Assembly: GCA_024663395.1 (NCBI GenBank) | Contig: JANFAH010000002.1 | Location: 3,224,001 to 3,288,000 of the forward strand | DNA from: Pisolithus tinctorius | Taxonomy: Eukaryota > Basidiomycota > Agaricomycetes > Boletales > Pisolithaceae | Length of the DNA: 64,000 nt | Direction of reading: 5' to 3' | Part shown: piece by piece, positions 1-11,931 of the stretch | Position numbering within the stretch: the first letter of the stretch is position 1 | How the letters are laid out: each line of letters begins with the position of its first letter | The notes under the pieces: model-generated | What the model was told of the DNA's origin: nothing | Database searches by the model: none | What the model saw: only the letters and a program-made list of their open reading frames with translations | Position numbers and translations under genes: made by a program

Positions 1-60
1 AAGGAAAGAGGTGGAGAATAGTACCATTGCGGAGGAAGAAGGCGATGATAACGGACCGAC

Positions 61-394
61 ATGAGAAGCGAAGTACCTTACTCGCAATTTTGTGGCGAAG
101 CAAGTGGTGCGTTGCAAATGAAACTACCCTGTTGTCGTAGGTAGGTTCTGCATGCCAAAATGACACTCTCCTCGGGACCAGCAGAGGTTGGTTGGTTTCG
201 ATAACGACAAAGTCACGTTCAGCTGTGAATGGGTGGGTTGTGGGTTGCAGATAGGGAAGGGGAACCTTGGGCGACATGTCGTGGAAATGCACCTGCGGTA
301 CAGGCATCGATGCACCTTTTGCGGGGATGCACTCTCGCGCAAGCACACTTTGGGCGCTCACTTACGGATTCAGCACAACTTCAAAGCCGACTGA
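61..394 (+). CDS. small C2H2 zinc-finger protein
   Basis: The model has two exons, 61–140 and 187–394, joined over a 46-nt GT–AG intron, giving 95 aa. The second exon carries two zinc-finger-like modules. The first has a C-x4-C pair followed by an H-x4-H pair. The second fits the classical C-x2-C-x12-H-x4-H pattern and lies next to the C-terminus. This arrangement suggests nucleic-acid binding, but no target can be named. The finger exon is convincing. The ATG at 61 and the short first exon are less certain, and the exon could instead belong to a longer gene starting left of the window. The whole product is much shorter than most C2H2 transcription factors. Confidence 0.45.
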
Positions 395-1707
395 AGAATG
401 TCCTCGTAGTGGTGAGCCACGCGTTTCGACTATTTTGCAGTTGCCAGTTGCTGGTTTGACTAGCTAGTATAGCTCGTTGGCCGAGACTTGGAAGCGCTTT
501 CAGTGTTTTACCGTCTCATCGTCGGCGCAACGAATTCGTATGACTATTCACGATACTTACGTTACCGCAATTGTACTCATTTGAGGGTTAGTGTGTTGCG
601 CCAATCCTAAGTCGTGTTGATATGGCTTCTAGAAGTTGCAGGAGCATCGGTTCTCAACGGGATCACAGTACTCAGTATGCATCCCTACTTCGTTCTGTCC
701 ATTAGTTCTTAGTCACAAGTCATAGATGTATAATCCAGCAGCAGTACCTGTACAACCCTATATCGTTGACCACGGCAAGCAGCCTTGATTTCATGTAAGC
801 GATCGTATCCGACACGACCAGCATGCACCAGTAGAATCGCTCTTGTTGCAATGAAGAAATACGACTGTAAACACCTTCGAGTCGGGTAAGTTAAAAAGAT
901 CACCAAACATGTTATTCCCTCCAGCTGTTTCACCATACAGATGGCCTGTGGGACACTTGCGGGTGCACGACCGAGTATATTGTGCTACATTATTCAGGGA
1001 ACTGAAAGTTGGGTCAGATGGAGCAGAGACCTAAGGCAACTGGAAAGTAAGAGTAAAGACTACGTATCACTAGAACTGCCAACGCCCTCGATGATCGCAT
1101 TTTAACATTTCTGAGGCTTTGAGTGCCATCTTCATCGCAAGGTGAGGACTCACTGGCTTGTGATAACGAAAGAAACAGTGTCTGGACGAGAGACTGGTTT
1201 GGAGTCTGGACCAGAGTGTTTAATATGCCTATTGCACGATCGACCCATACATCGCAGAATCACGGTGTACAACACACTCATAGTCAGCATCAGCAAGTGG
1301 ACCTGTACTCGTCGGCTCGAGGTTGTCAGCGTTATTATTTCATGGCAGACACGCACAGTAGAGCGTTGTGATGACGGTGTTCTCCATATCGGTGTTGGCA
1401 ACCAAGACTTGACAAATCGGGGGAGGTGCCAATAGAGATGGCTGATATGTTCCTTCGGTTCTTCGATTGTATGGAGACCAGCGATGTCCGCTGGTGTTTG
1501 CCCATGGCTCCAAGTCTCACGGATGACTACGCCAGTTGGCATCCAAGACTCGAACACCGAGCTATTACACCTTCCAGCTGTCTGTATCGGAACAATGAAA
1601 TCTAGATTGAAAACATGTCCAGATGTCTCCAAAGTTCGCGTGTACTACATACCAAGTACATTAAAGTAGATCATTATAGTACGGGGGGAGAAGAACACTG
1701 CAACAAG
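395..1707. other. 1.3 kb without a supported gene
   Basis: Open frames occur, the longest being 160 codons on the minus strand at 1150–1632. None shows domain-like sequence, an intron pattern or biased composition. I see no RNA gene or repeat. The stretch probably holds UTRs and promoters of the flanking genes. Confidence 0.4.
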
Positions 1708-3343
1708 TCAACAATACACATCACGAATGTATTGCTGAGCCCAAGGTCCTAGCTCGTTATCGGCTACAGTAATAGTGACGCCGCAGGTGGCGAAGTGTCT
1801 GGCGACGGTTTCTCTGGTTATTCCTTCTGCGATGCCGATATACGGCGCAAAATCGACGTTAGGAGAGACGCTAAATGCCGCTCTCCTCAAAATATTCTCG
1901 TATGCTCCTGGTTCAGAAAAGAGCTCCGTGACGACCGCCATGAACTTTTGGCGCGCATCACGAGACTCTGGGTCATTGGGGTGCACTTGCGGGCGAAGTC
2001 GAGCGACTCTTCGACTTGCCCTCATGTCATAGATGTTTGGTCGCCCCTCTGCATCTCGCCTAACGCCTTTGGGACAAGAGCTTGGATTCGCTGTGTAATA
2101 GGCCACCCACACCTCAACCGCGTCCTCGAGGCGAGGGTTATTCATGGGAGCGGGGACTTTGGGTACGGAAGTGGGATGCTCCCAATCTGGGGTACGCCAG
2201 GTCGACAACAAGAATCGCTGGACCTCGGTCTTCTGCTCTCTTGGCGTTTTGTGAGCTTCCGAGCACAGAGCTTTGACTTTCGTCAGAGCTTGGTAGTTGC
2301 CTGGCTGATGAGCAGCTCGAATAAGTGACTGGATCTGTTTGATACTTTTGGGCGGCTTATTGGACCTGTGGGACGCTGTGGCAAACTGCCAATTCTGTGT
2401 CACGCCCTGTTCATCGGAGAAACGATGGAGAACGGGGTCATCGTCGACGGAAGGCTGCCCAGCAGAAAGGACGGCTGCGAAAGAGCGGGCAGCGACGCAA
2501 TCTGGGAGCTGTGCCTGCGGCGAGGCGGGAGTCGCCATGGGCGGGGAGACATGTTGGGGAAAGAATGACGTTGACAGTTCGATAACAGGTGGTTGCTCGA
2601 CAAGACTGGCGTCATGTTGCGTATCCGATGGTCGGGAAGGCTCTACCAGATCGACGGGCGGGGATGATTTGGATGAGACAGATGCAGGTGCAGCGATCTC
2701 GGCGGACAGAGTATCTGCAATGGCCACATGGGGCTGCCGGAGTTTGTTCTGCAGTCGGTCACGTTCCGCACGAGTGGACTCCAGCTGCGCCCGCAAGGTG
2801 AAGAGCTCTTCACGAGCCTGATTGCGCTCGGCGCGGTAGCGTTCGACCTCATCTATGAGATCCCTCTCCTCCTCCTTCTGACGGCGGACGCCCTCTGAGA
2901 TACCCTTGCTGTACACCTCCTCTCTGGCACGCTTCCGATCTTGGAAAGCGATTTGGAAGGCTGGCTGATGCGAGGAGTAGCTCGCGTCAGCGACATGTTT
3001 CATGTAGGATGAGCAGGTGTCACATCCAGATGGGTGCACGATTCCGTAGTCCTCGAGGTACTCCCATGGCGAAAGAAGAGTGGGAATTCCGCGAGTATCT
3101 CTGAGCGAGACAGCGCGGAAGGGCTCGTCGTTACTAGACAACGCGTACATTACTGGGCTGTATGGAGCTGAGTTCGTGCCCGTAAAGGAAGGCGCACCAG
3201 GCGATGTTGAGGCGGAGGATGACGCTGAGCAAGGGTATCTGTGTTGTTGCAGGACGCTGCTGACAATCTCATCAGAGCCGGCGCCTGATATTCTCTCTGA
3301 CACGTGCCTGCCTTGAGGACACACCGGTCGTATTGTAAGCCAT
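1708..3343 (-). CDS. unknown coiled-coil protein, 531 aa
   Basis: The proposed exons are 3343–3325 and 3284–1708, with a 40-nt intron. This supplies an ATG (start MAYNTTG) that the long open frame itself lacks, because its apparent start is a GTG. The N-terminus is rich in serine and proline and includes a Cys-x2-Cys pair. Residues of roughly 130–215 form a charged coiled coil rich in Arg and Glu. A variable linker follows, and the last 150 residues look globular, ending with a tryptophan-containing GPWAQQY motif. I recall this C-terminal region recurring in multicopy hypothetical proteins of other mushroom-forming fungi, but I cannot confirm it here. No function is assigned. The start is the weakest part of the model. 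Confidence 0.6.
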
Positions 3344-4937
3344 CCCCTGCCTCGTGGCGTCTGTTTGGTCTTGTTAGGATCGGAAGTCGATGCAAAACAA
3401 CCCACAACACGCCCCCCAGATACTAGTCAAAGATACGCGTTAGAACAATGCGGATTGACGGTGCACTATGGCAGAAGAGCTTGCGTGGACATGGAATCGG
3501 TCCTCTGACGGGCATCTCTTGTTGACCTGATACCCAACATGTTTGAGGACGTAACATCAAAACATGGCTGACGCCCAGGCCCCACAGCAAGGGTCCCACG
3601 ACCCGCCACCGAGTTGTTTACCTAGAAGGCGACACATAGAAGCTCGGCTCCGTGCCTCACACGAAAAACACACGCTAACCAGACTCGTATTCGACACAGC
3701 TATCGGTACATAGTAGTAATACCCTGTACTAACCCGTGTGAAGGCGAAGTAAACATACAGCTGAACTGGCATGACCAGGCGGATGTCTTTCATATGACGT
3801 CTTCTTGTGATATGCGATCTCTGCAACATGGATCTGTCATACGGAATAAGCCTATACGACCTACCCCATTTCTCGGCAACCGCGATAAGCTTACCAGGAT
3901 ATCGGCAGTCAGACCCTTGATGGGAGATGCACATGATCTGAAACGGTGCATTCGGTAGACAACGCTGGTGTCCACGACATCACTCATGCACTGGACACAG
4001 GTACACAAGCCGTCTTCTCACGAAAAAAAAGCCGTTGACGTACGTAGAAATCTTGTGGGTAAGGCCAGTGTTCACTCCCCTTCGGTACCAACGGCTCGTT
4101 GCCCGCTAACTGGGGATCCAAGATGGCCTCAAGTGGATGGCTGAAAATGCGGTCGACTTCCCCGACGCACGGGGTAAAACCAGCAAGCAAACCGACATCC
4201 GTCAGCAATGCGACCACAGGTGTGACAAGCAGCCCGGAGGACGAGAGGAACGGCTGGAGAACACAAAGCTTGTGAACGTGAGCACAGTTGAGCGGAAGGC
4301 CAACTTCTTCGTGAGCTTCTCTGAACTGCCGATACCGAGTTTATATCCCGGGTGGACGTAAATGAAACAAAGACTGTTCGTGCTTACGGCGGTGTCAACG
4401 AGACTTGTGTCGCTCTCATCTGCTTTCCCTCCGGGAAGCGCTGTCTGCCCTGGGTGTGCTCGGAGGAACTTTGAGCGGGTCGTAAGGACAACTCTTAGCT
4501 CCCCTGCGTTCTCATAGAGCAGGACGAGGACAGCTGCGAGCTTTGCCTTTGGTTGGTTGGATCTGTTCCCATCGAGATGCTGACCAGTCCAAGAGCTGTC
4601 GGAAGACTCAGAGCAAAATCAACACGCACAGGTCCGGCCTTTCGAGCTCATATTCAGCACGAAGGAGACATTCAATGCAAAGCTTTGTCTTCTCCGAGAA
4701 TGTTTCAGCGATTGCGCCCAAGGTAGGTACCCCGATAACCATCTCGGACAAACCCAACATAGCCTTCCGACCCCGCAGACCAAGACTTAAGAGAAGACAG
4801 TCGTTCCCTCCTATGAAAAGTTGTCCTGACGTTGTCTATCACTTACATATTACAATCGGTGTAAGACAAAACCCTCGAACCCTCCGGTATTACATGAAAT
4901 GAAATACAGATAAAGATAGAGGAGATGGAAACTTGGC
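3344..4937. other. 1.6 kb without a supported gene
   Basis: This stretch lies between two minus-strand genes and should hold the promoter of the left gene and the 3' UTR of the right one. Short open frames on both strands show no recognisable motifs, and I see no repeats or RNA genes. Confidence 0.4.
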
Positions 4938-7741
4938 TCACGATCTGCCCCCCAATCGAGGGATCAGCGATCGTTGGCTAGTAGACTTGGGCGCTTTGCG
5001 AGGTTGCCTTCTTCGTACCTCTGTGTCACTTTCTTCTGCGTCTTGCACATACCCTACACCCATGAATACGGGTGGCCCCCCGCCACCGCCATGCGCGAGA
5101 AATCCTTTCCTGTTGCTCTTTGTGCCCGTGGCAACGAATACATCATCGTCGAATAACTCACCCCCTCCCGCACTGACAGCCTCGGGTTGAGCGGTCCTCA
5201 GTTCCTCGTCAAGGGTTGGAGGCCGACGGTCATCCTTGGATCTAGGTTTGAAGGATTGACTGCCATGCAAAGACGATCTTTTCCGGGATTCCTCCCGAGA
5301 CGAGGGGATGAGGGAGATAAAAGGGACAAAATCTATGTTTCGGCTGTTGGTATCACTGTCCGAGTCTGAAGCAGGAGGGACATATTTCGGTTTAGGAGTT
5401 GAAACCCGGCGCGCGCGCGCAGGCGCCGCTGGTTTGCGTGGCGTCGAATCGGGAATTGGCGACATTGGTGGCCTTTTTTCGAATATATCACCTCTGGGCA
5501 ACCGGGGGGAACGAGGGCTGTGGCTAATCGCTCGCGACCTGGAGTCGTGGTTGACGTCCTCGAGTTCCAAGTCAACATCGATGATTTCTGGTTCGCGTAA
5601 GTCGGATCTCCGGTCAGTGGCGGCGGGTTGGGGTCCAGGAGGCGTTGAGGGTGTGTGATCCTCCAAACTCCCATCTCCATCGCGCTCGTTGTCTGAGCAG
5701 AGCGATGGGGTGGTGAGGTCTATTTCGTTTGTGGACAATGATGACCAGGACTGCTTCTCGAAATCTGGTTGATGTGATTTGGATGTCGATGCGGAGAGTT
5801 GAGCCCTGCCTCCTGAAGGTGCAGTGTCATCAGAAGATTGCACCAATCGACGCTTGGCCGCACCTGAGGCAACCATCAATCCAAAATGTCAGAAAATACA
5901 TGACGAACAGTGACATACGAGACGAGCCGAGTTCATTACATTCCCTTGCATCAGCTTTACGTTTCTGTCCTGCTTTGAGAAGTAGTTCTTTCGCCAACAA
6001 GCTGGGAACGGCATCTCGAACATTAGCAAGTGACCGCCGGCGAGTGAGCTCCTGAGTTGCTGGTCGTATCGGGCCTGATGCCCAACTGAGCGCACTGGTA
6101 CTCTTGCTGAGAGTGGAAGATTCCGGTGCTTGGCGGGTCGAGATAGTTGCGACGCCAGTGGTACTTGCAGGTGCAGTACTTACCTTCCTCAGACGAGCTG
6201 TCTTTAGTTCGTTGAGGAACGCAGCCATCTGTTCGGAGGGCACATTCACCGCGGGCTGCCCCCGTCTTTTCGATCCAGATCGACCTAGCACACTGTGGTT
6301 GATTGGCGCCTCGACTGGATGAGCGGTGTGACGGAGTGCGGCACGCGCGTTGGCGAACATGGCATCAGGATTCGACGATCTGGTATCTATGCGGATGGGA
6401 AGAGGAGCCGGGAGAGGTGGTGGTGGGGGCGGTGGTGGTGGCGGAGGCAGGCCAGTGGCAGATGATCGTCCTTGACTCCTAGAGAGCTACAGGAGAATAT
6501 GAGATGCTACTGCACGACGGTGTATCTTAAACTTACCTCTTCTCGAAGTCGCTTTACTTCCTCTTCGAGCATTTTGATGCGTTGCTTGTCCCGTTCGTGT
6601 TCATCAGAGGTACCGCTGCCACTGGCTTTACAAGGTGGGTTCTCGCGTTGACGCTGTTCTTCCTTCGCAGAGGCTAGCTCGCGCTCCTTCGCTTCTACCT
6701 GCACACTATCTGAAGCTCCCCCTACTATGAACATCAAATCATCGTCCTGCATGCGTTCTTTGCCTTTGGAGGAAACCTGTGGTCTTGGTGAATCTGAAGG
6801 AGGCGGAGGAAGTGCTTCAGTGCCAGGAAGTGGGACCGCGTGGGGGTTGGCGGGCGAAGGTTGGGGGCTGGGTATTCGAAGGGAGAAGTCGGCCTCGTCG
6901 CCGGAGGTGACATTGAAACGCTGCATGGCATCCTGAACAGAGGCAACGGGGCGAGTGCGCCAAGGGGAAACATGGGCATCCAACGATGCTGCTGTTACTA
7001 GTGTTTTTCCGCCGTCCACTGGGTTAGTCATGCTGCTTGTACCGCCCGGTTGGGGCGTAGATTCTTCTGGTTCCAGAGATGAAGAACGAGGGAAGAGTGA
7101 GCCCGGCATGGTAATGGACGGTTTCTTCCTCAACGTAGGCAGAGACGCGGATAGGGATTGAACGGAGGATGGTTTCGGCTGCCCATGATGCCGAGGTGGG
7201 GGCTGGGACTGAGGAGAGTCACTCGCGGACAGCTCTGCGAGCACTGATAATTGAGCATTCGTCGGAGAACAACAATATACGCACTTCACCCACCTGCGTC
7301 GGCATCCGCGACGTATGCCGTCGATGTATGTTTACGATGGTGCTTTCTCGCAGCATCGGCTGATTTGGAACGGGACTTGGGCTGGACAGTGTTGGTTTTA
7401 CTGGATCTCCTGCGTTCCCGGCGGTGTCTCGAGTTCTGGTGTGCCTCATCCTCGCTCAGATGTATTTCTCGCGCGCGCCGTTCATGTTTTCTCCTCCTGC
7501 TCGAAGGCTTTTCCGATTTGGTCGTTGAGCTAGATGCGATGTTCATCTATGAACATACTTAGACTGTGTCGAGCGAGACCTGACGTGCAGCCGGACCCAC
7601 CTGACCACCCGTGGCATTTACGACGAAGGACTCGATTTCTCTGGACACGAAGCTAAACACGCTCGAGAAGAGACCTCCTGAACCTGGATCTTCTTTGCAT
7701 TTGGGTCTGTGACGAGCAGTATCGCGTGCTGGGCGTGCCAT
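4938..7741 (-). CDS. unknown polyproline (FH1-like) protein, 861 aa
   Basis: The exons are 7741–7601, 7546–7294, 7234–6537, 6486–5919 and 5863–4938. All introns are GT–AG, 50–59 nt, and the frame is continuous. The protein is largely low complexity, with many Ser/Arg and Ser/Pro stretches. A short coiled coil lies near residues 345–365, just before a run of eleven prolines encoded by exon 4. After the prolines comes a compact basic and hydrophobic block, around the motif NVPSEQMAAF, that looks like the conserved core. The polyproline tract beside a coiled coil suggests an SH3/profilin ligand or cytoskeletal adaptor, but no known domain is recognised. A further in-frame 81-nt segment in exon 4 starting GTAAGT could be an optional intron. 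Confidence 0.75.
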
Positions 7742-8132
7742 GTGTGTACGGGGGGGTTGGTTGAACGGCAGTCAACACGGAGATGCGCGTGGATCAACAA
7801 ACCCACACAACTCTGATTGGTTTATGACACCGAGACACAACGTACTATTGACCATGTCTGATAAAAGATTGTCCAAATAAATTAGACGCAGTGCAGAGTA
7901 GTAACGTACAGAAAAGGTGTTAGTATACTGTGCAGTCAAATCACACCAAGCTATGTCAACATGAGATGACACCTGCCGAGCAACGAAAGCGAAAGGGTAT
8001 GGAAAATCGTCAGTCGTTGCAAGGTTGATCCACGGGTAACTAAAACGTGTGTGGGTGACGGTCGAAAAGTGAAGTCCCGATGTACAAAGCATTGCGTTAA
8101 GACAGTAGCAGGAGAGTGAATGTATACAGTCA
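7742..8132. other. short intergenic region
   Basis: This gap separates the stop codon of the membrane-protein gene on its right from the start codon of the polyproline gene on its left; both are on the minus strand. No gene, RNA or repeat is visible. Confidence 0.4.
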
Positions 8133-9763
8133 TCAATAACCCGTGTACGATGTATAGGAAGGGGGTGGACCCGAAGTACCGCCGGAAGTAAGGGATGCGC
8201 GCACAGCTGCATACGGGTCAGCATACTGCATCGTCCGGCTGACTCGTGGGGCGTTTGCATCCGCAGTCGAAGTAGTGGTAAATGAACTCGAAGCTCCACC
8301 AAAGCCGGTTGGTGCAGGGTCTGAGAACGCGCCATACACATCCAAGGAGTGGCGGGAGGTCGCGGCGGGGGGTGTCGCATAACCGCTATACCCGCTGTCT
8401 CGGTAAGCACCACTCGAATAACCGCTGCTCATAGGAGCGGTGGTAGTCGCGGATACACCGGAAAATCGGTTTGAGTCGTCGAAGGGAGAGTTGGCGGCGT
8501 TGGAATTATCATAAGTGGACCGGCGAGGTACCACCGTGGCAACGGGCGGAATAGCCGTGGTAGTTTGGGAGACGGCCGCGGCGGGCAGTGGCGCAACCGA
8601 TCCAACCGGTCGATAGGCGGTGTGTTCTGGTTCGTCTTCTTCTTCTTCGACTTCTTCCACGTCGGGTCGCGTAAATGGAGGGTCCTTCGGGCGTTGTGTA
8701 AGATTACCAGATCTCCAGTCAATAATCAGGAGGACGAGGGATGCGAGCCAGAAGCCTGTGACCAGTCAGCCAAGGGAAGATATGGAGGAAGCAGCGAGCA
8801 ACCCTACCGAATGCCAGCCAGAAAAAAATGCATCCCGCCTTTTTCGTGCTGCACCAACCAGGTAAAGCGGCAACAAAGTCGTCACCGAGACTCGCGTGTG
8901 GATCGTTGCTGGCGTTCTTACAGCCGGCTTCCGTCCACGCAGATATAGTTGTTACGAATCTGTATAGACGCAGGCCAGAAAAAAATGCTTTAGCGATCAA
9001 GAGTGGGAAAGAATGAGCGGTGCGCACGCAATGAGTAGACTGAAAGTACATCCGACGCCGGTGAGGATGAACCCCACGCGAACTTCCTTGAGTGCTGTAG
9101 CCAACTTAACGAGCTTGTCGTATTTTTCGTATACGACGGGAACGAATAGCATAAAAAGCGAGAGAAGTATTCCAGAAACGGATACGAAGATGGCGAAACC
9201 AGAAAGTCCAGCTGGGTGGGGAGCAATGGTTGGAAGTGAAGGAGACATCGACAAGAGGGTGAATTGGACGTACATGGACCGATGCCCCATTTTGCCTGGA
9301 AGCTAGCGACACTGGCGAAGCAAGCCATGGAGATGAAGTTGAAGAATGCTTGAGAGGTGTGGAAGATGATGGCAGGTTTGGATATTATCATCTGTGAGGG
9401 GCGTAGGGAGTCAGTGCCATTGTGGGTGCGGGCAAGTAGAACAAAGAATGACCGCAAGCCATACGACCCATAGCAACGGGACGAACAGGAGGAGGACCAG
9501 CGTGCCAGACTGGTCCATTCAGACATGGAGAGGACAACAAAACCGATTACGTAAAAAACAGCGCAAGGCTCCCTTGGGGAGTTTTGCCAGGCGGGTCGTC
9601 GACGCAGAAGAATTAACCTGTGAAGGGAGAGCCTCACGTCGTCTTCATACCGCACCACTCCGTTCCCAATGCCACCGGATAAGGACGAGGAGACCATCGC
9701 TGGCTTTCTGCGTTGCGGCAAGATGCGGTCCAGCCCGTTCTGCAAAGTGTCCATGAAAGACAT
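8133..9763 (-). CDS. MARVEL-like four-transmembrane protein, 400 aa
   Basis: The exons are 9763–9638, 9391–9274, 9211–9028, 8959–8808 and 8755–8133. After a short cytosolic N-terminus there are four hydrophobic segments, at about residues 55–75, 83–110, 120–140 and 173–198. A hydrophilic loop rich in Cys, Trp and Asp lies between the third and fourth. This topology is typical of fungal MARVEL-type plasma-membrane proteins. The C-terminal half is an acidic stretch followed by a long Ser/Thr/Pro/Tyr-rich tail, probably cytosolic. The first intron is 246 nt, several times longer than its neighbours, and contains open frames that mimic exons. Splicing it whole joins two conserved-looking blocks. 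The molecular role is unknown. Confidence 0.8.
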
Positions 9764-9961
9764 GGTGTTCGTCTTGATAGCGATCTGTCGGTGGGGAGTA
9801 TATACGTGACACTGACAACACAGGAAAATGGCGAATCCGCAGCGAGCAGCCCGTCTGCCTGCTCTCATAAGTTTCTCCAATGCCCAGCACCCATTTCATA
9901 GCCAGAGGCAGTGAGATTCACGTGACACTGATTACGTCATACACTTGTCTACGCTAATAAC

Positions 9962-10799
9962 TCAAAAGATTGCCCTCACCAAGCCTCCACCGATGGCAGC
10001 ACCTGGCAGACCATGTCAACTGGAGTCACCAACGAGACGCGACAAGAAAAACACACCAGCACCGAAACCAACACCGCCAGCAGCAGATTGCGCCATCTAG
10101 ACCTCTGCTGGTTAGCAGACGTCCCCACCCGAATGAGCTCACCCTCACCGTGTTTCCATACTTGCCAAATCTGTTCTTCTTCTCCGTCTGTCCCGTAGAT
10201 TGCTGTAGACCTATCGAATTCACCCCATTCCCAGCAGGGGGCGGCGTGTCAGTTCCGTGGAGGGCAGCACCGAATGGATGATAAGCCTTGGTCGCAGCAC
10301 CAGTCTGGGAGTCATGCGCAAGTTTCTCAACGTAGTTGGCTGGGAAGAGGGCTTCTCGCCCGCGCGCTCTCCCTAGCCACCAATCCTCGTTTGTCTCGGT
10401 AACAATTTCAATCGTCTCCCCGGCCGCAAAGGAAAGATCGTTCGGTTCCTTGAAAGGCCATATCAATGACTGAGAATGACCAGCAAAATGACGTATACAT
10501 ACAGCGCCATCTTCATTGTACGCCCACAGTGCCCGCGCATACACGGGTGACTGAACCTTTTCTGGGGGAGGTGGGACAGTCCGTACGGCTGTGCTCGCTG
10601 GCGAAACCACCTGAACATTGGTTTCTACCCTAACGACAGTATTAGTGGCCACTGGCAGTCGCATGATGATATCTTTCATGGTAGCAGCATCTTGAGCAGA
10701 CAGGTACTTCTGTGATTCGAGAAATGCGACGTTGAGTTGCATTTGACTGGCTACATGAGCAAGGAGTGCAGCTGCTTGGTGTTCCGACGGAGCTGCCAT
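9962..10799 (-). CDS. SH3-domain protein, Lsb1/Pin3-like, 225 aa
   Basis: The exons are 10799–10503, 10448–10149, 10096–10057 and 10002–9962. An N-terminal helical segment of about 70 residues is followed by one SH3 domain at about residues 85–145, with the expected ALWAY start, the acidic RT loop, the WW pair and the ALFPANYV strand. The C-terminal glycine-rich tail ends in LVRAIF, as in the fungal LSB family. Family members bind proline-rich actin regulators such as the yeast WASP homologue Las17; that role here is inferred. The two short 3' exons are supported by recovery of the family tail. The start codon lies 101 bp from the start of the divergent pICln gene. Confidence 0.9.
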
Positions 10800-10900
10800 G
10801 GTTATTCGTCGTGATGAGGGGCAGCTGGGTTCTTGAATCACACGCCCCGCAGTGGTGAGCATCGCCTCGACGCAGAGCACAGGATTTTCATCTACACGCG

Positions 10901-11755
10901 ATGGTATCGGCAACCATTATCACGTCTGTCCCGTCGTTCGTGTCTCCAGAACAGCACAGTGAAATCGTAAGAGCAACTCCTGGCTCGTTCAGCGACATCC
11001 CACCCGTCCTTCGTCACAAGGAAGATGACATCTCTGTCTCATTTGACCCTGCTCTCGAACAATTCACGGCAGAGGATGGCAAAAGCGGCACGCTGTATGT
11101 GATAGAGAGGTAATATCCACTGGATCTCCTCTCCCGGTCCATGCACTGACATGCTGCAACAGCGCACTCGTCTTCATGTCCCCGACCGGTCGTGGTTTCC
11201 AAATCCCTTACCCTGCGATCACCTTGCATGCGGTATCGCGCCCACAAGGAGCCAGCCCATTTATATATTGCCAACTCGATGAAGTCACAAACGACACTGG
11301 CGGTGACCTCGAAAATGTAGATATGCGAGAGCTCACCATCACCCCAAAAAATCCAGCTTCGCGTACGTACCTTGCTCTTCAAGTAGGTCAAATATTAAGA
11401 TGTGACCCCTTCTCCCTCCACAGTAGACCCCATTTTCGAATCATTGTCGCTCTGTGCGTCATTACACCCAGATCCAAACATGTCGGAGGATGAGGATGGC
11501 GATGACGCTTTCATAGCTGGCGATCACTTTGAGACTTTCACAGGGGAAGATGGGGAAGAACTAAGTGAAGTAGGGCGGGTGCGCAGCGATTTCGTCAACG
11601 ATCATCGTTATGCACCATACTAGACATCCCTGCAGGCAGCTCTCGAGCATTTGGAATCGATCATCTACGACCCTTTCGAGCAGCGAGATGGTGTCAACGG
11701 TAATTCAAACGGTTCAGAGAATGAGTGTATTAGGGACGAAAGTGGTGATCGTTAA
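10901..11755 (+). CDS. pICln, methylosome subunit homologue
   Basis: The exons are 10901–11109, 11163–11362, 11424–11578 and 11636–11755, giving 227 aa. The N-terminal two thirds matches the PH-like fold of pICln, including the GTLYVIE strand, the FMSPTGRGFQIPYP segment and the downstream acidic stretch. The C-terminus is acidic (SEDEDGDDAF) and ends with a helical block. In animals pICln chaperones Sm proteins and recruits them to the PRMT5 methylosome for snRNP assembly, so a cytosolic role in spliceosome biogenesis is expected. It is divergently arranged with the SH3 gene. The final exon is the least constrained part. Confidence 0.85.
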
Positions 11756-11931
11756 GGATGCGGCACTCCCTCACAGCTTATGCATAAATACTGCACATCT
11801 TAATCTTGATAGATTGTCTGTCTGATTTTGGGAAGGAGTGCACAAGGATGCGTTCAGCAGAACGGGTTTCTTACACTCGCAAACTTCATACATCAGCCTT
11901 CAGCTTTACTTCTATACAAAGTTCGACGTAT

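Noticed and set aside
2..64. Open frame from the left edge ending TGA at 62–64, overlapping the ATG at 61
   Set aside because: Only 20 codons are visible, with low-complexity acidic sequence; it could be the end of an upstream gene but cannot be supported.
1150..1632. 160-codon minus-strand ORF
   Set aside because: No domain, no homology-like pattern and no intron context; equally long frames occur in antisense of real genes.
3557..3934. 125-codon minus-strand ORF in an intergenic region
   Set aside because: Starts and ends without recognisable features and lacks any motif; treated as chance.
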